Part shown: in pieces, positions 1 to 6,734 of the stretch
Position numbering within the stretch: position 1 is the first letter of the stretch
Layout of the letters: every line of letters begins with the position of its first letter
DNA from: an archaeon
GTDB taxonomy: Archaea > Asgardarchaeota > Hermodarchaeia > Hermodarchaeales > Hermodarchaeaceae
Reading direction: 5' to 3'
DNA: 9,768 bases
NCBI GenBank assembly: GCA_016550425.1
Contig: JABXGS010000149.1
Span: 1-9,768, forward strand
Notes under the pieces: generated by a model
Database searches by the model: none
What the model saw: only the letters and a program-made list of their open reading frames with translations
Told to the model about the DNA's origin: nothing
Program-made: the position numbers and the translations under genes

Positions 1-858
1 GTTGTTGATGCAGCTAATGGCACCGCAATTCCTTGGTTACTTGATATGTTGAAACAACTCCAATGTGAAGTTATTGGGGTGAACATCGAACGCGATTCAA
101 AGTTTCCGGGTCGTTCACCGAATCTTCGAGTCAAATTGCTCGATGAGGCGGCCCAATTAGTAAAAGAGAAGAATGCCGATTTTGGCGTCGCTACTGATGG
201 GGATGCTGATCGGGCGTTTTTCATTGATGATAAAGGTCGCGCCTTAATGGGTGATGTATCTGGGACACTCCTAGCCCAAATCGAACTAATTCGTGAAGGG
301 GGTGGAACCATTGTGACGCCCATCAACTCGAGTAATCTTGTTGAAGATATTGTTGGACAATTTAAAGCACGAGTCGTATACAGCCGAGTTGGACCGCCTG
401 CGATGGTTGCTGCAGCCAAGAAGTACAATGCCCTTTTCACGTTTGAGGAATCGGGGAAAATCATCTATCCTCGGATCAACTATCTTTCGGATAGTGGACT
501 TGGTGCTGTGCATCTATTGGAGTATCTCGCAAAAACCCAGAAACCGTTAAGTGCTATTATCGACAAATTCCCCAAGTACACGCAACTAAAACGAGCAATT
601 GGCTGCCCGAACAAACTCAAAGAGCAGGTCACTGCGCATGCTTTAAGCATGGTGAAACAGCATTTCCCTAAAGCGAAGGTAATCACCAAAGATGGAGTTA
701 AGGTGGTCTTCGATGATGGATGGCTTCTTCTCCGCCCCTCCGGGACCGAACCAGTGTTTCGCTGTTTTTCTGAAGCCTTAGATAATAATCGTGCTCAAGA
801 GCTCCTCGAGTTAGGGCTAGCCTGGATTGATGATATCCTAAAATCAAACCACACTTGA
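1..858 (+). CDS. Phosphomannomutase/phosphoglucosamine mutase family protein, 5' end cut by the window
   Basis: This is an alpha-D-phosphohexomutase, an enzyme that interconverts hexose 6- and 1-phosphates for nucleotide-sugar synthesis in the cytoplasm. The reading frame is open from base 1; the ATG at 46 is internal, because the preceding codons give VVDAANGT, a conserved stretch of domain 2. About 285 codons are visible, so the domain carrying the catalytic phosphoserine lies upstream of the window. Visible motifs are the metal-binding loop DGDADR (196-213), a sugar-binding loop EESG (445-456) and the phosphate-binding RPSGTEP (733-753), all in normal order. The sugar loop is followed by KIIYP, and the usual downstream DG is DS (in LSDSG), so substrate preference may differ from the next gene. 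The TGA stop is 17 nt before the ATG of the second mutase, which suggests an operon. Mannose, glucose or glucosamine phosphate are all possible substrates. Confidence 0.93.
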   Translation, partial: VVDAANGTAIPWLLDMLKQLQCEVIGVNIERDSKFPGRSPNLRVKLLDEAAQLVKEKNADFGVATDGDADRAFFIDDKGRALMGDVSGTLLAQIELIREGGGTIVTPINSSNLVEDIVGQFKARVVYSRVGPPAMVAAAKKYNALFTFEESGKIIYPRINYLSDSGLGAVHLLEYLAKTQKPLSAIIDKFPKYTQLKRAIGCPNKLKEQVTAHALSMVKQHFPKAKVITKDGVKVVFDDGWLLLRPSGTEPVFRCFSEALDNNRAQELLELGLAWIDDILKSNHT

Positions 859-860
859 AA

Positions 861-866
861 AAGGTG
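861..866 (+). promoter_or_regulatory. Ribosome-binding site of the second mutase
   Basis: AAGGTG lies 9 nt before the ATG at 876. It favours that ATG over the in-frame TTG at 855, which overlaps the stop of the first mutase (TTGA) and has no comparable site. The ATG start also yields the usual short N-terminus before the LFGSSGIRG motif. Confidence 0.55.
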
Positions 867-875
867 TATTCACTC

Positions 876-2279
876 ATGACTTCGTCAGATTCGTTGTTTG
901 GAAGTTCTGGTATCCGAGGAAAAGTTAGTGATCTAATCACGGGACCTTTAGCGATACGGATTGGTGTAGCTACAGCCTACTTCCTCCGTAGTCAATTTTC
1001 CTCTCCTCAAATTATGGTCGGGCACGATCATCGCGTTACCAGTCCAATGCTCACGGCAGCTCTCATGGGAGGTCTCCTACAAGGTGGAGTTCCAGTTACT
1101 CAAACAGAAATGGCTCCAACGCCTTCGATTGCCTTGGCTGCAGGTAAAAAGCAAATGCAAGCTTCAGTTATTGTCACCGCTAGCCATAATCCTCCCGAAT
1201 ACAATGGATTCAAATTCCATAATCCTGATGGAGCTGGATTTTCAGTGACACAACAGGAGCAACTCGAAGCTGCCATCTCGTCTGCAAAACCAGTCAACTG
1301 GGAGCAATTTGCAGATTTTCAAACCTGTTCAGCGATACCGATTCACTTAGATGCTATTTACAAAGCAACTGAGGTTTCAGCATCCCACAGTGTGGTCTTA
1401 GACGCCGCCTTAGGTGTAGGTGGATTAGTCACGCCAACTGCATTACAACAGCTTTCTGCACATGTCAAACCGCTCAATGTGCCTCCTGACGGAAGGGAGT
1501 ATGCACAACATTGTAGGCCATCAAAAATCCAAAGCGCTGCCGCTGCAGAATGGCAACATTTCGTCTGTCTAGATGATCTCAGCGATATAGTAACGTCTAC
1601 AAAAGCTGAAGTAGGTTTAGCGCATGATGGGGACGCCGATCGAGTGTTAGCCGTCGATGATAAAGGCCGTGTCCTAGCCGGTGACACGCTACTCGCTCTA
1701 GTCGCAGATTATTATCTTGCTACCCGAAAAGGTAAGGTCATCGCCACCACCGTTTCGAGTTCCAGTGTGGTCGATCATGTGGCTAACCAGCATGGTGCAC
1801 GCGTCGAACGCTGTCGAGTTGGAGATGTTTATGTTTCCAACTTGGTGAAGGAACATCAAGCGATCCTCGGAGCCGAACCATCGGGGCCGTTCATTTTTCC
1901 AGAAGTTCATCTTTGTCCTGATGGTCCCCTTGCTGCTTGTAAAGTCCTTGAACTTATTGACTGGGCCAAGCGACCATTAAGCCAGCTGGTGGATGAACTA
2001 CCTCTCACCCATTTACTCCGCGCTTCGGTGGCCTGCAATAACGAAAGTAAGAATCAGGTCATGACTGTCATTGGATCGACACTTGAAAAGTGGAAAGATG
2101 TTGCCGATGTAAACCGTATGGATGGAGTGCGTGTCAGTTTCGCTGATTCAAGCTGGGTACTGATTCGCCCCTCTGGGACTGAGCCCGTCATACGCGTTAC
2201 AGTAGAAGCCTTCACAGCTCAACGAGCAAAGACCCTTCTCAAGGATGCCAAGACGGCACTAAAACGACACACTAACTAG
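876..2279 (+). CDS. glmM: Phosphoglucosamine mutase-like phosphohexomutase (archaeal GlmM type)
   Basis: Complete alpha-D-phosphohexomutase of 467 residues, a normal length. It probably converts glucosamine-6-phosphate to glucosamine-1-phosphate on the way to UDP-GlcNAc. All four signature regions are present: N-terminal LFGSSGIRG (7-15), the catalytic serine in TASHNP (Ser103), the metal loop DGDADR (251-256), a sugar loop EPSG (334-337) followed by FIFPEVHLCPDG, and RPSGTEP (431-437). The EPSG form of the sugar loop is what I associate with archaeal GlmM-like enzymes, and it differs from EESG in the upstream paralog. The start at ATG 876 is chosen for the AAGGTG ribosome-binding site. The gene follows its paralog by 17 nt and converges on the nucleotidyltransferase gene, with 8 bp of coding overlap. 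Family assignment is secure; glucosamine versus mannose/glucose specificity is inferred. Confidence 0.92.
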   Translation: MTSSDSLFGSSGIRGKVSDLITGPLAIRIGVATAYFLRSQFSSPQIMVGHDHRVTSPMLTAALMGGLLQGGVPVTQTEMAPTPSIALAAGKKQMQASVIVTASHNPPEYNGFKFHNPDGAGFSVTQQEQLEAAISSAKPVNWEQFADFQTCSAIPIHLDAIYKATEVSASHSVVLDAALGVGGLVTPTALQQLSAHVKPLNVPPDGREYAQHCRPSKIQSAAAAEWQHFVCLDDLSDIVTSTKAEVGLAHDGDADRVLAVDDKGRVLAGDTLLALVADYYLATRKGKVIATTVSSSSVVDHVANQHGARVERCRVGDVYVSNLVKEHQAILGAEPSGPFIFPEVHLCPDGPLAACKVLELIDWAKRPLSQLVDELPLTHLLRASVACNNESKNQVMTVIGSTLEKWKDVADVNRMDGVRVSFADSSWVLIRPSGTEPVIRVTVEAFTAQRAKTLLKDAKTALKRHTN

Positions 2280-3558
2280 TGGGGCGTCGCCTTTCTTCTT
2301 CTTCCAAAGTTTGCTTCAACTTCAGATGAGTATTATCAGCTACATCCTTTTGCACTACAATGGCTGGATCAATCCACGAATTATAGCCGATAGTTCGACC
2401 AGGCAAGACAACCGTTCCACAACCAATTTTCGTTGCGTCACCAACAACTGCGCCAAATTTGTCTGTATGCGTTGACACGAGTTGACCACGAAGCATGACA
2501 TGCACCTCCGCTCCGTCAAATCGATAATTCGATAACACGACACTAGCCCCAATCTCGACATCAAACCCAAGGATACTATCGCCTACAAACGCTAGATGAC
2601 CTATGCGGCTTTTCGGCATCATCACAGTGTTGCGGAGCTCACAGGAAAAGCCAATTCGTGTACTCTGTTCTAAAACAACATGATCTCTAATGAGACAATT
2701 ATTCCCGACAGTGGCATCCGGTCCAACATAAACTGGACCTACCAGAGAGGCACCTGGAAAGATACGCGCTCGTGGTCCCACCCATACATCGCCAATGATA
2801 TGAGCGGAATCGCTGACATTCGCCGAGTCATCCACACGCTGTTCCTGTTGGTTCCGCATTCGGTCAAATAGAATAGGCGTCGCTTCGAGAATATTCCAGG
2901 TGCGTCCTACATCCACCCACGGATCCCGTGAGTGGCTACCATAAACAGTGTGCCCCTCGTTGATGAGCTTTTGAATTCCTACTTCTAGGTCTTTGGTCTT
3001 TCGAACCATATCAAAAATCACATTACTAAACACATAGACTCCTGCGACTGCGAGATTACTGGGTTCAGTTCCTTTCTTTGGTTTCTCAACAATCGTTGTG
3101 ACTTCTGTTCCGTCTAACTTGACAACCCCAAATTGCCACGGATTGGGTACCTCAAACAATGATAACGCCATATCACTGGTTTTTGCAGCTTTTAGGGTCT
3201 CTTTGAAGCGAGCAGTGGTTGTAATGATGTCACAATCAGTCATGAAAAAACGGTCCTCGCCTTCGAACAAATCTTCAGCAGATAGAACCGCATCATACTC
3301 TCCTTTTGGTTCTGCCTGTTCAGCGTAACTAATATGGATTCCAATGTGCTTCCCATCGCCAAAGTACTCCTCGATCTGCTCGCGATAATGTCCAACCACC
3401 AAAACAATGTCCTTCATTCCAGCATCCAGTACTGAATCGATGACATGGTGAAGCAGCGGTTTACCAGCCAGTGGGAGCATGGCCTTAGGTCGATATTGTG
3501 TCAACGGATGCAACCGTGTTCCATATCCAGCTGCAAGAATGAGAGCTTTCACTTTCAT
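2272..3558 (-). CDS. Sugar-1-phosphate nucleotidyltransferase with C-terminal left-handed beta-helix (GlmU-like)
   Basis: A 428-residue two-domain protein. Residues 1-235 form a nucleotidyltransferase fold: the nucleotide-binding signature LAAGYGTRLHPLT (8-20) with RPKAMLPLAGKP (23-34), VEKP (157-160) and DPWVDVGR (212-219). Residues from about 245 to 410 contain hexapeptide-type turns (IIGDVWVGPRARI, LVGPVYVGPDATVG) typical of a left-handed beta-helix. This architecture matches archaeal bifunctional enzymes that make UDP-GlcNAc or another NDP-sugar; acetyltransferase activity of the second domain is not certain. The metal-binding segment reads MTDCD (106-110), not the common NGD form, and GEYDAV (86-91) replaces the common GTA-type motif. 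The ATG at 3558 is preferred over the in-frame TTG at 3570: it forms the classic ATGA overlap with the cysS stop and gives the canonical MKVKALILAAG start. A substrate mutase (the GlmM-like gene) lies convergently next door. Confidence 0.92.
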   Translation of the reverse strand: MKVKALILAAGYGTRLHPLTQYRPKAMLPLAGKPLLHHVIDSVLDAGMKDIVLVVGHYREQIEEYFGDGKHIGIHISYAEQAEPKGEYDAVLSAEDLFEGEDRFFMTDCDIITTTARFKETLKAAKTSDMALSLFEVPNPWQFGVVKLDGTEVTTIVEKPKKGTEPSNLAVAGVYVFSNVIFDMVRKTKDLEVGIQKLINEGHTVYGSHSRDPWVDVGRTWNILEATPILFDRMRNQQEQRVDDSANVSDSAHIIGDVWVGPRARIFPGASLVGPVYVGPDATVGNNCLIRDHVVLEQSTRIGFSCELRNTVMMPKSRIGHLAFVGDSILGFDVEIGASVVLSNYRFDGAEVHVMLRGQLVSTHTDKFGAVVGDATKIGCGTVVLPGRTIGYNSWIDPAIVVQKDVADNTHLKLKQTLEEEERRRPTS

Positions 3559-5000
3559 GTCCACTTCCAAACAGTACCTGTTTTTTCATCCTCAAGAATA
3601 ATCCCAAGCGCTTTTAGTTGATCACGAATTTTATCCGCAGTCTTGAAGTCTTTTTGTTTTCTAGCCTCCTTGCGGAGCTGAATCAGTATCTTTACTAGAC
3701 CATCAATTGCTTCAGAATCCGTGCCTTCTAGTTGGCTACGGGCGCGATAGAGACCAAAAACATCACCAATTGCATCTAGCGCTTCAAAGGTTTTGAGTAA
3801 GGTCCCAGCTGTCACGGATTCATTTCCAGAAAGGATGGAATTCATCTTCGTAAGGAACTTATTCAAACCTGCAAGGGCAATTGGAGTGTTGAAATCGTCA
3901 TCCATAGCCTCTTCAAATTCACTCTGAAGTGAAGATACCGCATCCCACAGGGTTGCATCCGCAGTAGACGGTTTCACTGGTTTCTCAGCTTCTGCTAGAC
4001 GTGCTTCTCGAAGGCGGCGTGAGAGAATATCAATTGCATTATGAATACGAGCCAACCGCGCTTTCGCCTCTTCTAAATGTGCATCACTGAAATCAATTGG
4101 ACTTCGATATTGGGATGAAATTAGAAATAACCGCACAACTTCTGGATCATATTTGGCTGTGATTTCCTTAATTGTAAAAAAGTTACCCAGCGATTTTGAC
4201 ATCTTCTCCTTGTTAACTGTTAGGAAACCATTATGCATCCAATACCGAACAAAGGGTTGCCCTGTCAACGCCTCCGACTGGGCAATCTCGTTTTCATGAT
4301 GCGGAAAAACAAGGTCGAGCCCACCACCATGAATGTCGATCGGATATCCCAAGTATTTGGTTGACATTACTGAGCACTCAATGTGCCAGCCCGGTCGACC
4401 CTTCCCCCAGGGGGAATCCCAACTTGGTTCACCTGGCTTCATCGCCTTCCACAAAGCAAAATCTTCTGGCTGTTCTTTCTCTTCTGCAACACCCGCATCC
4501 TGGTCTTCTTCGTCTTTTTCACTTCGCTCCTGACGAGAGAGTTTTCCATATTCTTTGAACTTAGCCACTCGGAAATATACGCTACCATTTGTTTCGTAGG
4601 CAAATCCCTTCTCAACAAGTTTCGAAATATGGTTAATCATATCCTCAATGTGTTCCGTGGCTTTGGGGTACGCTATTGCCCGTTTAACGTACAATTTGTC
4701 AAAATCCTCAAAATACTCCTGAATATATCGAGTAGCCAGTTTATTAGTCGTAGTCTGTTGTTCCTGCGCTCGTTGAATCATTTTATCATCGATATCAGTA
4801 AAGTTTTGAATGAACCGCATATCATAGCCCTTGTATTCGAGATACCGGCGAATCACATCAAACGCCACAATGGATCGGGCATGACCCAAATGACTACTGT
4901 CATACACTGTGGGTCCACAGACATACATGCGAACCTCGCCTTCGTATAAGGGGTTGAAGGGCTCCTTTTTCCGTGAAAGGGTGTTGTAAATCTCGAGCAT
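3555..5000 (-). CDS. cysS: Cysteinyl-tRNA synthetase
   Basis: Class I aminoacyl-tRNA synthetase of 481 residues that charges tRNA-Cys with cysteine. Visible elements are the HIGH-type motif HLGH (37-40), the KMSKS motif (266-270) and the four zinc ligands Cys28, Cys209, His234 and Glu238, in the contexts VCGPTVYD, GWHIECSVM and FPHHENE. These fall at the same positions as in the E. coli enzyme as I recall them. The C-terminal DALR-type helical region and the closing ADKIRDQL..GI segment are present. The ATG at 5000 has GGGAG at 5006-5010 with 5-nt spacing. The gene lies 48 nt after cofD and overlaps the nucleotidyltransferase start by 4 nt (ATGA), so it is probably co-transcribed. An acidic stretch at about 158-180 (SEKDEEDQDAG) sits in the connective-peptide region, without changing the zinc-site spacing. 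The identification is very secure. Confidence 0.98.
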   Translation of the reverse strand: MLEIYNTLSRKKEPFNPLYEGEVRMYVCGPTVYDSSHLGHARSIVAFDVIRRYLEYKGYDMRFIQNFTDIDDKMIQRAQEQQTTTNKLATRYIQEYFEDFDKLYVKRAIAYPKATEHIEDMINHISKLVEKGFAYETNGSVYFRVAKFKEYGKLSRQERSEKDEEDQDAGVAEEKEQPEDFALWKAMKPGEPSWDSPWGKGRPGWHIECSVMSTKYLGYPIDIHGGGLDLVFPHHENEIAQSEALTGQPFVRYWMHNGFLTVNKEKMSKSLGNFFTIKEITAKYDPEVVRLFLISSQYRSPIDFSDAHLEEAKARLARIHNAIDILSRRLREARLAEAEKPVKPSTADATLWDAVSSLQSEFEEAMDDDFNTPIALAGLNKFLTKMNSILSGNESVTAGTLLKTFEALDAIGDVFGLYRARSQLEGTDSEAIDGLVKILIQLRKEARKQKDFKTADKIRDQLKALGIILEDEKTGTVWKWT

Positions 5001-5033
5001 GACGTCTCCCGCCTGAACCAGCCGTTCACTCCG

Positions 5034-5040
5034 TATAAAA
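5034..5040 (-). promoter_or_regulatory. Candidate TATA element before cysS
   Basis: TTTTATA on the minus strand lies in the 48-nt gap between cofD and cysS, 33 nt before the cysS ATG. At usual archaeal spacing this would start a transcript about 10 nt upstream of the ATG, just including the GGGAG ribosome-binding site. It could give cysS its own promoter inside the run. There is no obvious purine-rich BRE, and short AT-rich matches occur by chance. Confidence 0.28.
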
Positions 5041-5048
5041 GTACTCTT

Positions 5049-5996
5049 TTACGATTTCCGTTTCTTAGCCCTAGCTACCTTCAGCACTATTTTTGCCAAC
5101 TTCTTCTTCCGCGCCATCGAAGTCATGAGAGTCTGCTCAACGATTACATCCATCCCCAACTCTTCAATGCGTGGTGCGAGAGCTTGGTCTTCTTTCTCGA
5201 TTACTAATATATCAAGAAACTCCTGATAAATCTCAGCGACTCCAACCGCCGAGCTCTCGATTCCCTTTCCCTGCATCAGTTTGTCCGCAGGACCCTTCAC
5301 TGGTTTACCCCCAATTATCGGTGAGACTCCAACACATGGAGCAGAGGTTTTCATAATCGCTTCCTTCACACCGGGCACGGCTAAGATTGGACCGATGCTT
5401 ACAATCGGATTACTGGGGCAAACAATGATGGTATCTGCTTCCTTGATTGCTTCTAGAACACCTGGGCTGGGCGTGGCTCCATCGATGCCATCGAAAATGA
5501 CGTCTTCAACAGTATCTTGGGCCTTTCGTTTTACCAAATACTCTTCGAAGTGCACCAATCCAACGTCAGTCACTATTCGCGTGGGCACCCACTGCTCAGT
5601 CATCGGGATGAGGTGACAGTGAACACCCAATGACTCGCTTATCATCTGTGTCGCCTGTGACAGCGTCCAGCCCTGCTGCAGCATCGCTGTGCGGGCCAAA
5701 TGAGTTCCCAAATCTTGGTCTCCAAGGGCAAACCAGGTATCAAACCCTAACTGTTGCAGCACACCCAAAGCATGAAAGGTATCGCCTTTGATACCCCATC
5801 CCTTCTCTGGATCAACAATCCCTGCAAGTGTGTAAGTGACGATATCGATGTCAGGACTAATGTATAATCCCATGAAATTCGCCATATCATCGCCCGTATT
5901 AACAATGACGGTAAGCTGTTCAGGGGCAATCACTTGCACCAGGCCTTCCAAGAATCGAGCAGCACCCACACCGCCTGCTAGTGCAACAATCGGCAA
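5049..5996 (-). CDS. cofD: 2-phospho-L-lactate transferase CofD (coenzyme F420 biosynthesis)
   Basis: CofD/FbiA joins a guanylyl-activated three-carbon phosphate unit to the deazaflavin Fo, giving F420-0 or dehydro-F420-0. With the TTG start chosen here it has 315 residues, the normal family length. Visible motifs are the nucleotide-binding ALAGGVGAARFLEGL (5-19), NTGDD (33-37), ISPDIDIVTYTLAG (46-59), GWGIKGDT (66-73), ALGDQDLGTHLART (90-103), HFEEYLVKR (149-157) and CPSNPIVSIGPIL (193-205), in family order. A longer in-frame reading to 6083 exists, but it lies inside the nitroreductase gene and adds an N-terminus foreign to the family. TTG 5996 lies 4 nt after the nitroreductase stop with an AGGAGG site 9 nt upstream, so the two are probably translationally coupled. 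The C-terminus ends in a lysine/arginine-rich tail (KKKLAKIV...AKKRKS), which may help RNA, nucleotide or membrane contact; that is speculation. Confidence 0.95.
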   Translation of the reverse strand: MPIVALAGGVGAARFLEGLVQVIAPEQLTVIVNTGDDMANFMGLYISPDIDIVTYTLAGIVDPEKGWGIKGDTFHALGVLQQLGFDTWFALGDQDLGTHLARTAMLQQGWTLSQATQMISESLGVHCHLIPMTEQWVPTRIVTDVGLVHFEEYLVKRKAQDTVEDVIFDGIDGATPSPGVLEAIKEADTIIVCPSNPIVSIGPILAVPGVKEAIMKTSAPCVGVSPIIGGKPVKGPADKLMQGKGIESSAVGVAEIYQEFLDILVIEKEDQALAPRIEELGMDVIVEQTLMTSMARKKKLAKIVLKVARAKKRKS

Positions 5997-6000
5997 TAAC

Positions 6001-6618
6001 TCAAACCTCCTTTTCTCCGATGAATGTGACGAATTCCTCCAAGGGCTGACGACTTGGAGGGTCTGGGTTCTCCGCAGCTTCACCTAATATTATCAATGCT
6101 TGAGGCCATAGTTCATTGGATAATTCTAAGGCTTGTCTGACGGTTTCTGGACAAAACAAAGGTGCACAGAACCAACAACCTGCTAAGCCCTCGGCATGAG
6201 CTGCAAGGAGAATCATCTGAATCGACGCAGCGACACTTTGTACAGCCATGGTGAACTCTGCTTGCCTTCGTTTTTCATCAGGGTAAGTATCCATCGGGAT
6301 CATTGTCAGACATGCTACAATCAAAACTGGGGCAGAAGAGAAACGTTCAATTGACGCTTGGACTAAATCCTCAATGATTATCGCTTCCTCACCATCTGCT
6401 TCCAAATCTTTCCGAAATACCGCCGCCATTGTCTTTGCGAGTCGTGTTTTCTCTTCAATAGCCTGCAAAATGAAGAATCGCCAAGGCTGCGCATTGTGTG
6501 CTGACGGAGCCCACCCACTCGCAGTCATAATACGCCTTAGCTGTTCTGTGGTAATCGGTGTATTCAGAAACTTCCGGATGCTTCGGCGGTCCGCAACAAA
6601 CTCATAGAACTCTTGCAG
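6001..6618 (-). CDS. Nitroreductase-fold FMN oxidoreductase resembling the FbiB C-terminal domain; probable CTG start
   Basis: Nitroreductase-family flavoprotein of 205 residues if it starts at CTG 6618. The N-terminal FMN-binding signature DRRSIRKF (10-17) and the APSAHNAQPWRF segment (37-48) are canonical. The middle (TYPDEKRRQAEFTMAV, 111-126) and AEGLAGCWFCAPLFCPETVR (142-161) resemble, as I recall it, the flavin domain of mycobacterial FbiB, which reduces dehydro-F420-0. The first ATG (6528) would delete residues 1-30, including the FMN-binding arginines, so it is unlikely. In frame there is no ATG, GTG or TTG between the upstream TAA (6619-6621) and that ATG; the CTG directly after the TAA has GGAGTGG 6 nt upstream (its GGAG core 9 nt). 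The alternative is a frameshift joining it to an upstream short ORF. cofD follows at 4 nt. The family is secure; dehydro-F420-0 reduction is inferred from context and motif resemblance. Confidence 0.88.
   Translation of the reverse strand: MQEFYEFVADRRSIRKFLNTPITTEQLRRIMTASGWAPSAHNAQPWRFFILQAIEEKTRLAKTMAAVFRKDLEADGEEAIIIEDLVQASIERFSSAPVLIVACLTMIPMDTYPDEKRRQAEFTMAVQSVAASIQMILLAAHAEGLAGCWFCAPLFCPETVRQALELSNELWPQALIILGEAAENPDPPSRQPLEEFVTFIGEKEV
6006..6010 (-). promoter_or_regulatory. Ribosome-binding site deciding the cofD TTG start
   Basis: GGAGG (AGGAGG with the preceding base) lies inside the last codons of the nitroreductase gene, 9 nt before TTG 5996. No ATG or GTG in the cofD frame lies near the conserved start of the protein, so this site selects TTG. 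Confidence 0.6.
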
Positions 6619-6688
6619 TTATATCCACTCCAACCATTGCTGAATAGTTACTCTTACCTTCATAATCTCTTCTAGATGCCGCGCTCAT
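6602..6688 (-). CDS. Candidate 28-codon ORF overlapping the nitroreductase start
   Basis: An ATG at 6688 opens a 28-codon frame (starting MSAASRRDYEG, ending ITARVL) that stops at TGA 6604-6602, inside the nitroreductase gene in a different frame. A GAGGAG site (6699-6704) lies 10 nt before the ATG, better than the site of the nitroreductase itself. It may be a coupled leader ORF, the true N-terminus of the nitroreductase separated by a frameshift, or chance. No homology or domain is recognised and the peptide is not hydrophobic. Confidence 0.22.
   Translation of the reverse strand: MSAASRRDYEGKSNYSAMVGVDITARVL
6625..6631 (-). promoter_or_regulatory. Ribosome-binding site supporting a CTG start of the nitroreductase
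   Basis: GGAGTGG on the minus strand; its GGAG core ends 9 nt before CTG 6618, a normal distance. It is the main sequence support for initiation at CTG rather than at the internal ATG 6528. Confidence 0.4.
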
Positions 6689-6734
6689 GCCTTGTTTACT
6701 CCTCAAACGTTTTTCTTCTACTCACCATCTAGAC

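Noticed and set aside
2290..2304. TTTCTTCTTCTTCC as a terminator for the mutase operon
   Set aside because: It encodes the Glu/Arg-rich C-terminus of the nucleotidyltransferase on the other strand and has no T-run longer than three, so the support is too weak.
3559..3570. Nucleotidyltransferase start at TTG 3570
   Set aside because: ATG 3558 gives the canonical N-terminus and an ATGA overlap with the cysS stop.
4383..4949. 188-codon plus-strand open frame
   Set aside because: It lies wholly antisense to cysS, whose motifs are unmistakable, and its translation is a phenylalanine/leucine-rich shadow with no domain or ribosome-binding site.
5997..6083. Longer cofD reading starting at 6083
   Set aside because: The extra 29 residues lie inside the nitroreductase gene, look unlike any CofD N-terminus, and the AGGAGG site points to TTG 5996.
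6001..6528. Nitroreductase starting at ATG 6528
   Set aside because: This start removes the RRSIRKF FMN-binding segment that is plainly encoded upstream in the same frame.
6710..6719. TTTTTCTTCT as an archaeal transcription terminator on the plus strand
   Set aside because: No plus-strand gene ends upstream of it; the nearest is more than 4 kb away. It is more likely part of the promoter region.
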